A DNA stretch of 64,000 bases from Piromyces finnis (Eukaryota > Neocallimastigomycota > Neocallimastigomycetes > Neocallimastigales > Neocallimastigaceae): assembly GCA_002104945.1 (NCBI GenBank), contig MCFH01000065.1, positions 227,491 to 291,490 on the forward strand, read 5' to 3'. The position numbers and the translations under genes were made by a program. This document shows, piece after piece, positions 45,011 to 57,100 of this stretch. The notes under the pieces are model-generated. The model worked only from the letters and a program-made list of their open reading frames with translations. It did no database searches and was not told the DNA's origin. Positions within the stretch are counted from its first letter, which is position 1. Each line of letters starts with the position of its first letter.

Positions 45011-47687
45011 TATAAATACTCATTTTATACAGAAACATAAAAGAGTTCTGTATTTTATCTTTAGAATTGTTATTATTGTTCTATTTCCAGGTTTTAAGTT
45101 TATCATTTTAGTAATAATTACTCAATTAGTTATTTATTAATTTATAAGTTTAAAAGAATTTCTAAGAAACATTTGAATAAACACTAGAATTAATAATTTG
45201 ATGTATACCATTTTATTTTTAGTTTATTTATTCATTTTTATTTATTTATTATTATTTTATTATTTTAGTACATTATTGGATTAAGTCATTTTATTTATTT
45301 AATAATTTATTTTATTATTATCACTATTAGGTCGTTTTTACTCAGAATTCATTATATAATAAAGAGAGAATATTATTTATTTAAGAAAGGGTTATATCTT
45401 CATAAAATTATTATTCATTCATTTTTAAGGGTTATTATCATTTATTTTTTTATTAGAAGTTACTATGGGTTAAGTCGTGTGTAAAGTGGGTTAGGGTTGA
45501 TATGTAACTTGGTCAGAATGTTTTTATATAATACAACTTAATCTTTAATAAAATATTAAACTTGTTTACTATTAAACCTTTTCTTTAAAACTTATTAAAG
45601 AATTTTAAATAATACTAATTTAAAAATTAAGTAGATTTTTATATTTAAACTAAAAATTCTAATATAATTTAATTATGAAATTTATTTATTAATTATTTAT
45701 TTATGAAATAATATTTATCAAGTTATATTATAGATTATAATTAATAATTAATAATCTTACAAAGAATTTCAAAAATGATTTCAATTCTTTGTTTAAATAC
45801 TTTTTCTTACAATTAATAAAATTACATTGATATTAATATTGATATTAATAATAAAGATAAAAATAAAATAATTTTAAATTAAAATATTAATAATTGATAT
45901 TGATATTAATAATGTAGATCTTAAGATTAATCTTTTAAATTACTTTTAAAATAAAAGTATTGTTTTAACCATTTTAAATTGTAAATATTTAATATTATAA
46001 ATTGAGAATAACAATAGTTGATACTAATTATATATTCTCATAATTAATTAATTAATAATTATAACTAATAATTTTTGATCCAAAGGCTTTTTTGGTTTGA
46101 TTACGATTGAGGTTATTAATCAAAATCATTTGAAAAATTATTAATTAATTTTTATAATTGATTAGGTTTGTAATCAAGAATATTTATTATCTAACTTTAT
46201 TTTATAATAATGGAGAATTTTTAAATTGAATTATTTATAGAAAGTTGGATGACTTGAATAATGACTTTAATTATATAAATTAATATTGATCATTTTAATA
46301 TATATTAATTGGTACTAATTAAATCTTTGAATAGTTATATCTCAAGAACTAGTGGTCTAAATTAGCTGAAAATTTTTGAGAATATAGATCTCAACTAGTA
46401 CTTTCTAACAAAGTTGATTTGAAGTCTTTAGAAAAGGAAAATAGGACACGAGATTCAGAAGTTATCACTAGTTTCGTATAATGTATTTTTTTCTCAAGGG
46501 TTAATTTATTGAAAATTAAAATTTTGTGATCCTTAACCCTTTTCAATATTAAATTTTTTCAAGTGATCTTTTAAACGTATTTTATAATTTTTGAAATATA
46601 AATTTGATTTTTAAATTGTTTATTTGAATATTTAATTTATTTTTTAATCGTCTTCTATTCTTGACAAACAGTGTTAAATTTTGTGGTTTGGTTATGCGGC
46701 CAGGTCAGAATGTTTTTAATTATATAGCAAAATCGTTTTTTAAGAAATTAAATTTAATTATAAAGTAACATTTTAAACTTTTAAATGAAAAATTAATATT
46801 TATTTTTTAAAATAACTTTTTATGAAATTTTATTTGTTTAGTAATAATAATATAAATGATAATATATTTAATAACTATATAATTAAGATTATAACTATAA
46901 GCTTTACAAAGGATTAAAATCGAATTCAATTCATTCTATTTTATATTTCTTGTTCATATTATTAAATTGATAAAAATAAAGTATTACATGTAATATATTA
47001 ATAATATAATTAGATAAGTAATAAGATTGTTTGTTTGTTCGTTTGTCATGACATAAAAATAAAATAAGCATATGATTAATCATTTAAGCATTTGATCCTA
47101 ATTAGTAATTATAAAAACTATTCAATTAATTCATCATTATTAATTGATATTAACATAACATATTTATTATAATTAAATAATTATTATTTTAAAAATTATT
47201 TCTAATAAAACTTGCCTTTAACCTATTTTATAATAATTAAAATTATTTAATTTATAGGTGTTAACTGTTACACCTAAATGTCATTATCATTAATTAAATT
47301 AATATAATTAAAATTCCTATTAATAAATTTTTAATTTTCGTAAAGGCATAAGAAGTGTTTATGATCCATACTTGATGTCATATTGATTTTAATTTACCTA
47401 TTAAATTCTTTAAATGATCAGTTAAAAGGACCGCGATTGTACCAAAATGTAGCTTTTTTCCTAAGCTTTCTAATAAGCTTGGTTTCACAGCCGTAGTACT
47501 TACAACCGTAGCGCTCGTTTTTGGCGAGCTACGCCTTGTTTCGTGTTTGTTTATTTTTCGTTAAGGGTTATAGTGTATTGATAAATTTTTGAAAGCATAA
47601 CCCTTTCACTGAATCAAAATTTAAAAGGTGACTTTTAAAGGTGTTTTAAAATAATTATTGAAATTAAAAATACTTAAGTTAAAATAA
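45011..47687. other. AT-rich retroelement-like non-coding region
   Basis: No usable frame. A block with TGGTCAGAATGTTTTTATATAA (45510-45535) recurs as AGGTCAGAATGTTTTTAATTATA (46704-46727). A GC-richer patch at 47430-47560 has short palindromes (CTAAGCTTTCTAATAAGCTTGG). It is probably old LTR or UTR DNA of gypsy elements. Confidence 0.4.
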
Positions 47688-47770
47688 CTATAAAAATTCT
47701 CAATAATTAATTATATTTTATAAAAGAACTCTCCCTTTTAAATAAAAGTTAATCTTTGTTACTTTTATAA
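47688..47770 (+). repeat. Left half of dispersed repeat F
   Basis: Matches 42470-42545. The matching right half is at 52640-52731, with LINE sequences in between. Confidence 0.55.
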
Positions 47771-47777
47771 TATTTAT

Positions 47778-50700
47778 AGACATTTTTTCAAGAAAGCTGA
47801 AGAATCAGTTCTTGGAATGAGAGGCTTATATTTAGGTTTTCACAATTCGTGTCAAGCCTCACTTGAAAACTTCTTTGGAAAGTATATTATTTCTATTTAT
47901 GCTTTTAGTCTTTGGAATAGATTCAAATGTTCGATTGGAAATGTTTATATGCCTCATAGTCATCACAACATCTATGTTGATCATGCAAAGTTAGAAGTTC
48001 GCTTGTGGTTACAAACTCATTCATCCCATCCATCGATTCTTGTTAGTGATTTTAATATGTCTAAAGTAAAATTATCCAACTGGTTATCAACTAATGGATT
48101 AGGAGATTGGGAAATTCTTCCGCTTAGAGGGTCTACTATCTCTTGGACTCGAGGTGATCAATCTTCCGACATTGACCATGCTCTTATCAATTCGAAGATG
48201 AAAGATCTTATTTACTCAGGATCATTTATAAATAATTTTTATCCTGTATCAGACCATAAGCCACTTCTCATTAATGGTAAAATTATTCCTATGGAAGATT
48301 TTTCTAATGACTTTAATGTTCCTAAGAAAATTCTGAAATGGAATAGATTAAAATGTATTGAGGAAAAGGAATCTATTCTCAGTCATAATAAATTCCAAAT
48401 ACTTTCAGCAAAATTCAACGATCCTAATGTTTCTACAGATAAACTTTCCAAAGAGTTTACTTCAACTGCTTTTTCAATTGCAGACGAGCTCAGTATTACC
48501 TCAGCAAATAATGTTATAAAGTCTTCATTTCATATTTCACAACAAATTTTTAATCTTCAAAAAATCAAAATGAAGTTGTATAAGAGATTTAAAAAAGAAA
48601 GAATTTATGATATAGATGAATTTATTAAAAGAATTAAAATCTACCGTAAGCTCATTGATTACATACACAAAAGATGTAATGAATTTAGGAAACAAGAATA
48701 TCTTCATTGGATTAAAACAGGATGTGAGTATATGAAGAGTCATAATCCTAAGAAGGCCTGGAAATGGATCAAAAAAACTGCAAAAATTGGAAAAGATTCT
48801 TTCTTTATTGCTCAACCAATTAAAAACAAAAATGGAGAATTAGTTGTTGCTACAGAAGAATAACTTGAAGTGTGACATGATCATTTCGAAAAGCTTGCAT
48901 CAGATCCAAGTGGTGTAAGTCTTGATTTGGATCATTGGTATGAAGAACCAACGAATAAACGTTTTTCACTTCCTATGCTTGATGAATGGGATATCAACCA
49001 AGATATTAGTATTGATGAAGTCAAGTCAGCTATCCTCTCTACTCCAAATTATAAAGCATCAGGTCCGGATGGTATTCCAATTGAATTTTACAAAGCATTA
49101 ATTCCATCAAGTAATGATTCTAATAATGCTACAGATAATAATTCTTCCGGTAATACCACTTCAGATAATGATGCTCATGGGTTAAATTTTATTCTTAAAT
49201 TATTCAACCGTATTTGGGATGGAGACTTCCCCAGCTCTTGGAATGAATCCAGTATTGTTTCTATTCCTAAGAAGGGTGATTTGACAGATTGTGATAACTA
49301 TCGAGGTATATCACTTATCAATAATGGTATTAAGTTGATTTCCAAAATTGTCACCACTAGAATCTCAGAATATGGTCTTAAGAATAATTTCATTAGACCT
49401 GAACAATTTGGTTTTCGAAAAAAGGAAGAAAGTATTAGTCTTTTCATTTCAATCCAAGAAATACGCCGTAGACGTCAATTAGATAATAAAGAGACATATT
49501 TGGCCTTTTTAGATCTCAGGAAAGCATACGATTCAGTCCCAATCGGTAATATTCTCCATAAATTAGATTGTTTAGGAATCCGAGGTAAGAGTTTACAATT
49601 CATCAAAAATTTATATTTAACATCTAAGGCTAATGTCAAATTAGATGGACAATTCTCGAAATCTTTTGATGTGAAGAAAGGAGTCCGTCAAGGTTGCCCA
49701 CTTTCGCCTATTTTTTTTAATCTCTTTATTAATGATATATTTAAAGAGTGCGAAGATCTCGGAGTTAGTTTAGGTGATACTCGATGCTGTGGTGGACTTT
49801 TTGCAGATGATATAGTTATTTGTGCTCCAACAAGAGGATGCTTAAAAAAGATGCTTAGAAGAGTTAATGAATGGGCCTTGTATAATGAAATGGAATTTAG
49901 TATTCAGAAGTGTTCAACGATGGTGATTCGTCCTGAATCAATAGAAAATCAGAACAAGAGAGATCCAACATTTTACTTAGCAGGACAACCCATTCCAACT
50001 ACTGATTGTTATACTTATCTTGGTGTTCCATTTGATAAGAATTTGTCCCTTAAACCAGTTATTAAAATTCTTAATAACAAAGTTTTGAAAGGACTTTTCT
50101 CAGTCAGTAAATTCTTAAGAAATCCTAATATTCCTATTCCCTTCAAAAAGCTAGTACTTATTTTAAAAGTTATTAGCAGAGTTTCATACTTTGCACCATT
50201 ACTTGGATCCAACAAAGCTAGGTCTAAGATTGCTCAGAAGCATGTTAATAAAGGAATACGATGGGTTGCCGGAGTTCATAAAGCTGTATCGTTTATATCT
50301 TTATACTCTATCTCAAAAGATTTGAATATTCCTCCATTGTCAGCCAAATGTGCGTTAGCTCAGGTTAGATGTTTTAACAAATGGAAAAACTCGAATTGTA
50401 TTATCTCACACCTTGTCAATTACATTCCTAAATTTAGAAAATACACGTGGTGCAAATCAAGTAGGACACTTGATAAAAAATTAAAGAAACATGGAGATGT
50501 TAAAGCAGTTAAAAACTTTTATTGGAAAGATTTCTAAGGAAATTCAATCAAAGCACAATATTATGATGATAATAAATTTATTGAAACTAAAGATTTTATT
50601 AAATTATGTTATGAGTACCCAGAGTTTGCCTATGGCTTCTACTGGCTATTGAAAGCAAGAAGCGGATACAAGTTGGATGCTAGAGTTGCCAAAGCTGCTA

Positions 50701-51774
50701 AATTTGTTGATCCAGTTTGTCCTAACTACTGTCCATGTTGCAAGTGTGGTGTTCAAAGTATTAAGCATTGGTTATTAGATTGTCCAACATTTAGAGATAT
50801 CCGTATTAAACATTATGATTCCATAGTCCAGATATTAAATTTTTTCAGTCAACGTAATTCCAACAGTCCTATCAATAATAATGAAAATGTTAATATCAGT
50901 AGAGATAGTAATAATATTAATAATAATAGTAACAATAGTAATAGTAACAATAGTAATAGTAACAATAGTAATAGTATCATTAGTAATAATAACAATAGTA
51001 ATAATAACAACAGTAGTGGTAGAAATAATAATATTAGTAATGATAGCACTAGTGAAAATAATAATTCTAATTTAGATAGTAATTTAGTTAATAATAGTAA
51101 TAGTTTTAATAATCCGGTGAATATTCTAGTGTATGTAATAAAATATTTAAATTCCTTCTTGGGGGAAGAAATTTTAATAATGTCAATTACAATTCAAGGG
51201 AATAGAAAGAACTTTGCAAGTGTCAGATTCAATCTGGTACTAATGAAGGAACACCATTCTTGACGGTAACCGCGGAACTTCTAACCAAAATCATGCCTTT
51301 TGCTATTGGCCAGCAATAGTCAATGTTCAAAAGGTTTGAAGCAACATCCAAGAGCGTCAATGCTGAAGAAACAGTAAGACAGGCCAGGAGGGCCAGCGCA
51401 ACCAATGGAGATCATAATTTTGTAATTTTGTCCCATGAAAAAGTTTTGATCTTTGACTCGGTGTCCCATTGGAAATCAAATACAATTACTATATTTTAGA
51501 TGATCTAGAAAAGGTGCGTAGGTTTTGGAAGGGGAGGATTTCGGGCCCTTCGAAAACACGTTCTTTTTTAGATCTCGTATAACTGAACCTATTTTAGTAT
51601 AATAGAGGTTTTCTTACTTTAATTAAAATTACTAGAATACATTATACCCAATTTTTATTCATTTATGTTTATTTTTATTTTTAATTTTGTTTTTTTATAA
51701 CATGCATTATAATTTTAATTAAATTAAAATAAAGTTTAAAAATATTTGATGCGGTTAAAAAAAAAAAAAAAAAG
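47778..51774 (+). pseudogene. LINE copy A, 5'-truncated with nonsense mutations
   Basis: Nearly identical in sequence to the intact LINE at 54355-58812 but begins inside the endonuclease (about residue 293). The frame is broken by TAA at 48861 (Gln in the intact copy), TGA at 48873 (Trp), TAA at 50535 (Lys), a frameshift near 51130 and TAG at 51319 (Trp). Between these, endonuclease (SDFNMSK, PVSDHKPLL), RT (FLDLRKAYD, FADDIVI) and the zinc-finger segment CPCCKCG...HWLLDC are recognisable. The endonuclease GDFN reads SDFN here. The copy ends with a 3' UTR and a 17-nt A tail at about 51758-51774. Confidence 0.92.
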
Positions 51775-52142
51775 CTTATATAGTTGGTTGTTAATTAAGT
51801 TTGTACTTATTCTTTTTGTTTTCTTATTCCTTCATGTTTTATATTTTATTATATTTATTCTTTATTAAAAGGTTTTTTTATTAGAATGTTATTAACTACT
51901 TAATAGTCAATAACGATTACAATTTTTTAAATTTATATGAAATTTCAAACTATTTTTATTTTTTAAAATTACATTATAATATATTGATATAACTAGGTTC
52001 AATACAATTTTATTTTTAAGGGTTTTTGTGATTAACTACTTTATTATTAATTAAATTAAGACGTGTTTTTAATAATATTTACTAAATATTTAAGATTTTT
52101 TTTTAGACTTTATATATCCTCATCTAACCCCCTGAGTTATAT
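51775..52142. other. AT-rich DNA between LINE copy A and a small open frame
   Basis: No feature recognised apart from a faint resemblance of TTAATAGTCAATAACGATTAC (51899-51920) to the LTR/leader junction motifs of the gypsy elements. Confidence 0.4.
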
Positions 52143-52307
52143 ATGGTATGTGATTGTACATTGTCATATCAGTACGACGTCGGCACAATTACCCTTCTGG
52201 GCAGGGTTAATATGGAATGGCTTATTGCTCTTAATGATCTTTCCCCACAAGACCGAGTTATCAACATCAGTGATCTCCTTGAACCTTTATTAGCGGAGGT
52301 TGATTAA
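52143..52307 (+). pseudogene. Short protein relic of unknown origin
   Basis: 54 codons from an ATG, with GRVNMEWLIALNDLSPQDRV followed by INISDLLEPLLAEVD. GC content and codon spread are well above the flanks, so it looks like real coding sequence. I do not recognise it; a retroelement gag scrap is possible. It is bounded upstream by an in-frame TAA. Confidence 0.4.
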
Positions 52308-52639
52308 CAATGAGAACAACCCTCAAAGAACATAGTTAGTGACCTGTGAATTATTTGATACCCTTTCCTATGAATATTCTAAACTTCAGAGGAAAAACTG
52401 TTTGTTACGGAGAAAACTACCATACTGAATTAATTGCTTAGGGTAGAGTCTAGTGGTATAATTGTACTTATTTGAATTGGGGTTTGGCCTTTAAACCCTA
52501 TTTTTTAGCGCAAACCTGAAACAGGAAAATCGCTAAAGAACTGTCAATGACGGGGTTCGAACCAGAAGCCTTATAAATGCTAAGCGAGGTTTTAACAACC
52601 AATATAGAAACTGGAACGACTTTAATTTGATACATGATA
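52308..52639. other. Moderate-GC non-coding stretch with tRNA-like scraps
   Basis: GTCTAGTGGTATAATTG (about 52447) on the plus strand and GGTTCGAACCCC (about 52552-52563) on the minus strand look like tRNA-derived promoter boxes. Neither folds into a complete tRNA by inspection. Confidence 0.35.
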
Positions 52640-52731
52640 AAATTATATAGTTAATAACTGATTAAGCTATTAAATAATTCCTAACCCTTAATTCAACTAT
52701 ATAAGTTTAATATTTTTAACTATATAATTAG
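52640..52731 (+). repeat. Right half of dispersed repeat F
   Basis: Matches 42594-42672 (CTAACCCTTA, then TTTAATATTTTTAACTATATAATT). It abuts the truncated LINE copy C at 52733. Confidence 0.6.
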
Positions 52732-52732
52732 A

Positions 52733-54042
52733 GAAGTTTTCAAGTGAGGCTTGACACGAATTGTGAAAACCTAAATATAAGCCTCTCATTCCAGGAACTG
52801 ATTCATCAGCTTTCTTGAAAAAGTGTCTATAGTTTCGTAAAGTAACACAACAAGGATACTCTGTATTCGATCCAGAACCATTACCAGTTTTTTGGAAACA
52901 TAAAAATAATGGTTTGAAAATAGCTGTGAAATAGCTAATACTAACTCTTCGTGATTCCACCTATTGCTGTTCCAACTAAGATAAAAAGAAAAGTTATCAG
53001 GCTTGTTGGATGAGAAAGAATCGTTGCTATTATTATTATTATTATTAAAGTTATCATTATTAATGGATGATGCATCAGAGGAATAAGTAGAACTATTGCT
53101 AGATGGCTGTAAAACTGAAGAACTATCAACTATTGAACTGTTATCAGAATTGATAAAACTATTAGAATTAATTGTTGAATGTTGAGATTGAAATTGTGTT
53201 TGTTGTAGATCTGGAATATTTTCATGATGGGAAACTTGTTGAAGATCTTGTTGAAGATCGGATTGTTGATGAGATTGTTGAACTGATTGATGAAATGATT
53301 ATTGAATTGATTGTTGATGTTTATTAGAAACTAAAATTTTACGTTTGAGTGTGGAAAAAGTGTATTTGTGATTCCTTCTACTACGAGCTGAAAAGGAAAT
53401 TGAGGTAACTGAAAGTTTCTTCTTTAACATGTGTAAGATTTTAATACAATCTTTCGATGAACCATGAACCTTGACTATGAAAAAGTGATCATTGATAGTC
53501 TGAAAATATTTAACACTAATAACTGAATTAAATTTATCTTCTATAATAACCTCGAGTTTTTCCCATAGCATATTAACTGACAATGATTGAATACCACGGA
53601 TAAAGAAGGAGCTAATATCATCTAAGGGGATACCATAAGAATGGGTACCACGTCTGATATAATTCTTATCTTTAATATAAAGGACTGACATGATAATTAA
53701 TTCTAATTAAAAATATTGAATATAAAATAAATACTAATAAAAAATTATAAATATAATGTATATGGAAAAAAACCTGTCTCTCTCTTCTTAAAAGTACTGG
53801 ATAGTACAAAAATTGTTACGATGCTTTGTTTAAAGTTTCTTTTTTTTGAATTCTAGTTGTAAATTTTCTTTAAAAATTCTGGTTTTGGTTTGTTGTTAGT
53901 AAATTCGATTCGCTTTTTGACACTAAAATTGTTTGACTTTACTTTTTATTAAATATTTAAATTGGTAAAAAATTTGAATCAAAGAATGTCGACACCAGAA
54001 AGCTTGTGAATAGTATTTTTACATGATGTAGAGTGAATCAGT
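52733..54042 (-). pseudogene. LINE copy C, 5' part only
   Basis: Contains the 5' UTR (53692-54042), the N-terminal domain (53299-53691), the Gln/Ser-rich linker and the first part of the endonuclease. It then stops at 52733 within the LENFS segment. Lesions are a TAA in the Gln-rich region near 53297 and a frame change near 52960. LINE copy A begins about 110 bp upstream of this point in LINE coordinates, on the other strand, so C and A overlap slightly at their broken ends. Confidence 0.85.
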
Positions 54043-54108
54043 CTCTAAATTGTTTGACTTTACTTTTTATTAAATATTTAAATTGGTAAAAAATTTGAAT
54101 CATGAATT
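54043..54108 (-). other. Duplicated LINE 5' UTR segment between copies C and B
   Basis: About 57 bp (AATTGTTTGACTTTACTTTT to GAATCA) repeats 53927-53983 of copy C's own 5' UTR. It sits between the start of copy C and the A tail of copy B. Confidence 0.7.
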
Positions 54109-57100
54109 TTTTTTTTTTTTTTTTTTAACAGCATCAAATATTTTAAACTTTATTATTAATTTAATTAAAATTATAATACATGTAATAAAAAAATTAAATA
54201 TAAAAAAAATATGTTTAAATAAACACAAATGAATAAAAATTGGGTATAATGTATTCTAGTAATTTTAATTAAAGTAAGAAAGCCACTATCATACTAAAGT
54301 ATAATAATTGTATTTGACTTCCAATGGGACACCGAGCCAAAGATCAAAATTTTATCATGGGACAAAATTATGATCTCCATTGGTTGCGCTGGCCCTCCTG
54401 GCCTGTCTTACTGTTTCTTCAGCATTGACGCTCTTGGATGTTGCTTCAAACCTTTTGAACATTGACCATTGCTGGCCAATAGCAAAAGGCATGATTTTGG
54501 TTAGAAGTTCCGCGGTTACCGTCAAGAATGGTGTTCCTTCGTTAGTACCAGATTGAATCTGACGCTTACAAAGTTCTTTCCATTCCCTTGAATTGTAATT
54601 AATATTGTTAAAACTTCTTCCCCCAAGAAGGAATTTAAATATTTTACTGCACACACTATAATAATCATACACATTAATATTCACCGGATTATTAGAACTA
54701 TTACTATCATTAACTAAATTACTATCTAAATTAGAATTATTATTTTCACTATTGTTATCATTACTAATATTATTATTTCTATTACTACTATTGTTACTAT
54801 TACTATTAATGTTATTGCTATCTCTACTGATATTAACATTTTCATTATTATTGATAGGACTATTGGAATTACGTTGACTGAAAAAATTTAGTAGCTGGAC
54901 TATGGAATCATAATGTTTAATACGGATATCTCTAAATGTTGGACAATCTAATAACCAATGTTTAATACTTTGAACACCACACTTGCAACATGGACAGTAG
55001 TTAGGACAAACTGGATCAACAAATTTAGCAGCTTTGACAACTCTAGCATCCAACTTGTATCCGCTTCTTGCTTTCAATAGCCAGTAGAAGCCATAGGCAA
55101 ACTCTGGGTACTCATAACATAATTTAATAAAATCTTTAGTTTCAATAAACTTATTATCATCATAATATTGCGCTTTGATTGAATTCCCTTTGAGATCTTT
55201 CCAATAAAAGTTTTTAACTGCTTTAACATCTCCATGTTTCTTTAGTTTTTTATCAAGTGTCCTACTTGATTTGCACCACGTGTATTTTCTAAATTTAGGA
55301 ATGTAATTGACAAGGTGTGAGATAATACAATTCGAGTTTTTCCATTTGTTAAAACATCTAACCTGAGCTAACGCACATTTGGCTGACAATGGAGGAATAT
55401 TCAAATCTTTTGAGATAGAGTATAGAGATATAAATGATACCGCTTTATGAACTCCGGCAACCCATCGTATTCCTTTGTTAACATGCTTCTGAGCAATCCT
55501 AGACCTAGCTTTGTTGGATCCAAGTAATGGTGCAAAGTATGAAACTCTGCTAATCACTTGTGAGTTAAGTACTAGCTTTTTGAAGGGAATAGGAATATTA
55601 GGATTTCTTAAGAATTTACTGACTGAGAAAAGTCCTTTCAAAACCTTGTTATTAAGAGCTTTAATTACTGGTTTAAGGGACAAATTCTTATCAAATGGAA
55701 CACCAAGATAAGTATAACAATCAGTAGTTGGAATGGGTTGTCCTGCTAAGTAAAATGTTGGATATCTCTTGTTCTGATTTTCTATTGATTCAGGACGAAT
55801 CACCATCGTTGAACACTTCTGGATACCAAATTCCATTTCATTATACAATGCCCATTCATTAACTCTTCTAAGCATCTTTTTTAAGCATCCTCTTGTTGGA
55901 GCACAAATAACTATATCATCTGCAAAAAGTCCACCACAGCATCGAGTGTCATCTAGACTGACTCCTAGATCTTCGCACTCTCTAAATATATCATTAATAA
56001 AGAGATTAAAGAGAATAGGAGAAAGAGGGCATCCTTGACGGACTCCTTTCTTCACATCAAAAGATTTCGAGAATTGTCCATCTAATTTGACATTAGCCTT
56101 AGATGTTAAATATAAATTTTTGATAAATTGTAAACTCTTACCTCGGATTCCTAAACAATCTAATTTATGGAGAATATTACCGATTGGGACTGAATCGTAT
56201 GCTTTCCTGAGATCTAAAAAGGCCAAATATGTCTCTTTATTATCTAATTGACGTCTACGGCATATTTCTTGGATTGAAATGAAAAGACTGATACTTTCTT
56301 CCTTTTTTCGAAAACCAAATTGTTCAGGTCTAATGAAATTATTCTTTAGACCATATTCTGAGATTCTAGTGGTGACAATTTTGGAAATCAACTTAATGCC
56401 ATTATTGATAAGTGATATACCTCGATAGTTATCACAATCTGTCAAATCACCCTTCTTAGGAATAGAAACAATACTGGATTCATTCCATGAGTTGGGGAAG
56501 TCTCCATCCCAAATACGGTTAAATAATTTAAGAATAAAATTTAAACCATGAGCATCATTATCTGAAGTGGTATTACCGGAAGAATTATTATCTGTAGCAT
56601 TATTAGAATCATTACTTGATGGAATTAATGCTTTGTAAAATTCAATTGGAATACCATCCGGACCTGATGCTTTATAATTCGGAGTAGAGAGGATAGCTGA
56701 CTTGACTTCATCAATACTAATATCTTGGTTGATATCCCACTCATCAAGCATAGGAAGTGAAAAACGTTTATTCATTGGTTCTTCATACCAATGCTCCAAA
56801 TCAAGACTTATACCACTTGGATCTGATGCAAGGTTTTCGAAATGATCATGCCACACTTCTAGTTGTTCTTCTGTAGCAACAACTAATTCTCCATTTTTAT
56901 TTTTAATTGGTTGAGCAATAAAGAAAGAATCTTTTCCAATTTTTGCAGTTTTCTTGATCCATTTCCAGGCCTTCTTAGGATTATGACTCTTCATATACTC
57001 ACATCCTGTTTTAATCCAATGAAGATATTCTTGCTTCCTAAATTCATTACATCTTTTGTGGATGTAATCAATGAGCTTACGGTAGATTTTAATTCTTTTA

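Noticed and set aside
52441-52640. Possible tRNA genes or SINE on both strands (GTCTAGTGGTATAATTG; GGTTCGAACCCC)
   Set aside because: Boxes A and B are suggestive, but T-stem pairing fails at two positions and no acceptor stem closes. A covariance-model tRNA search would decide.
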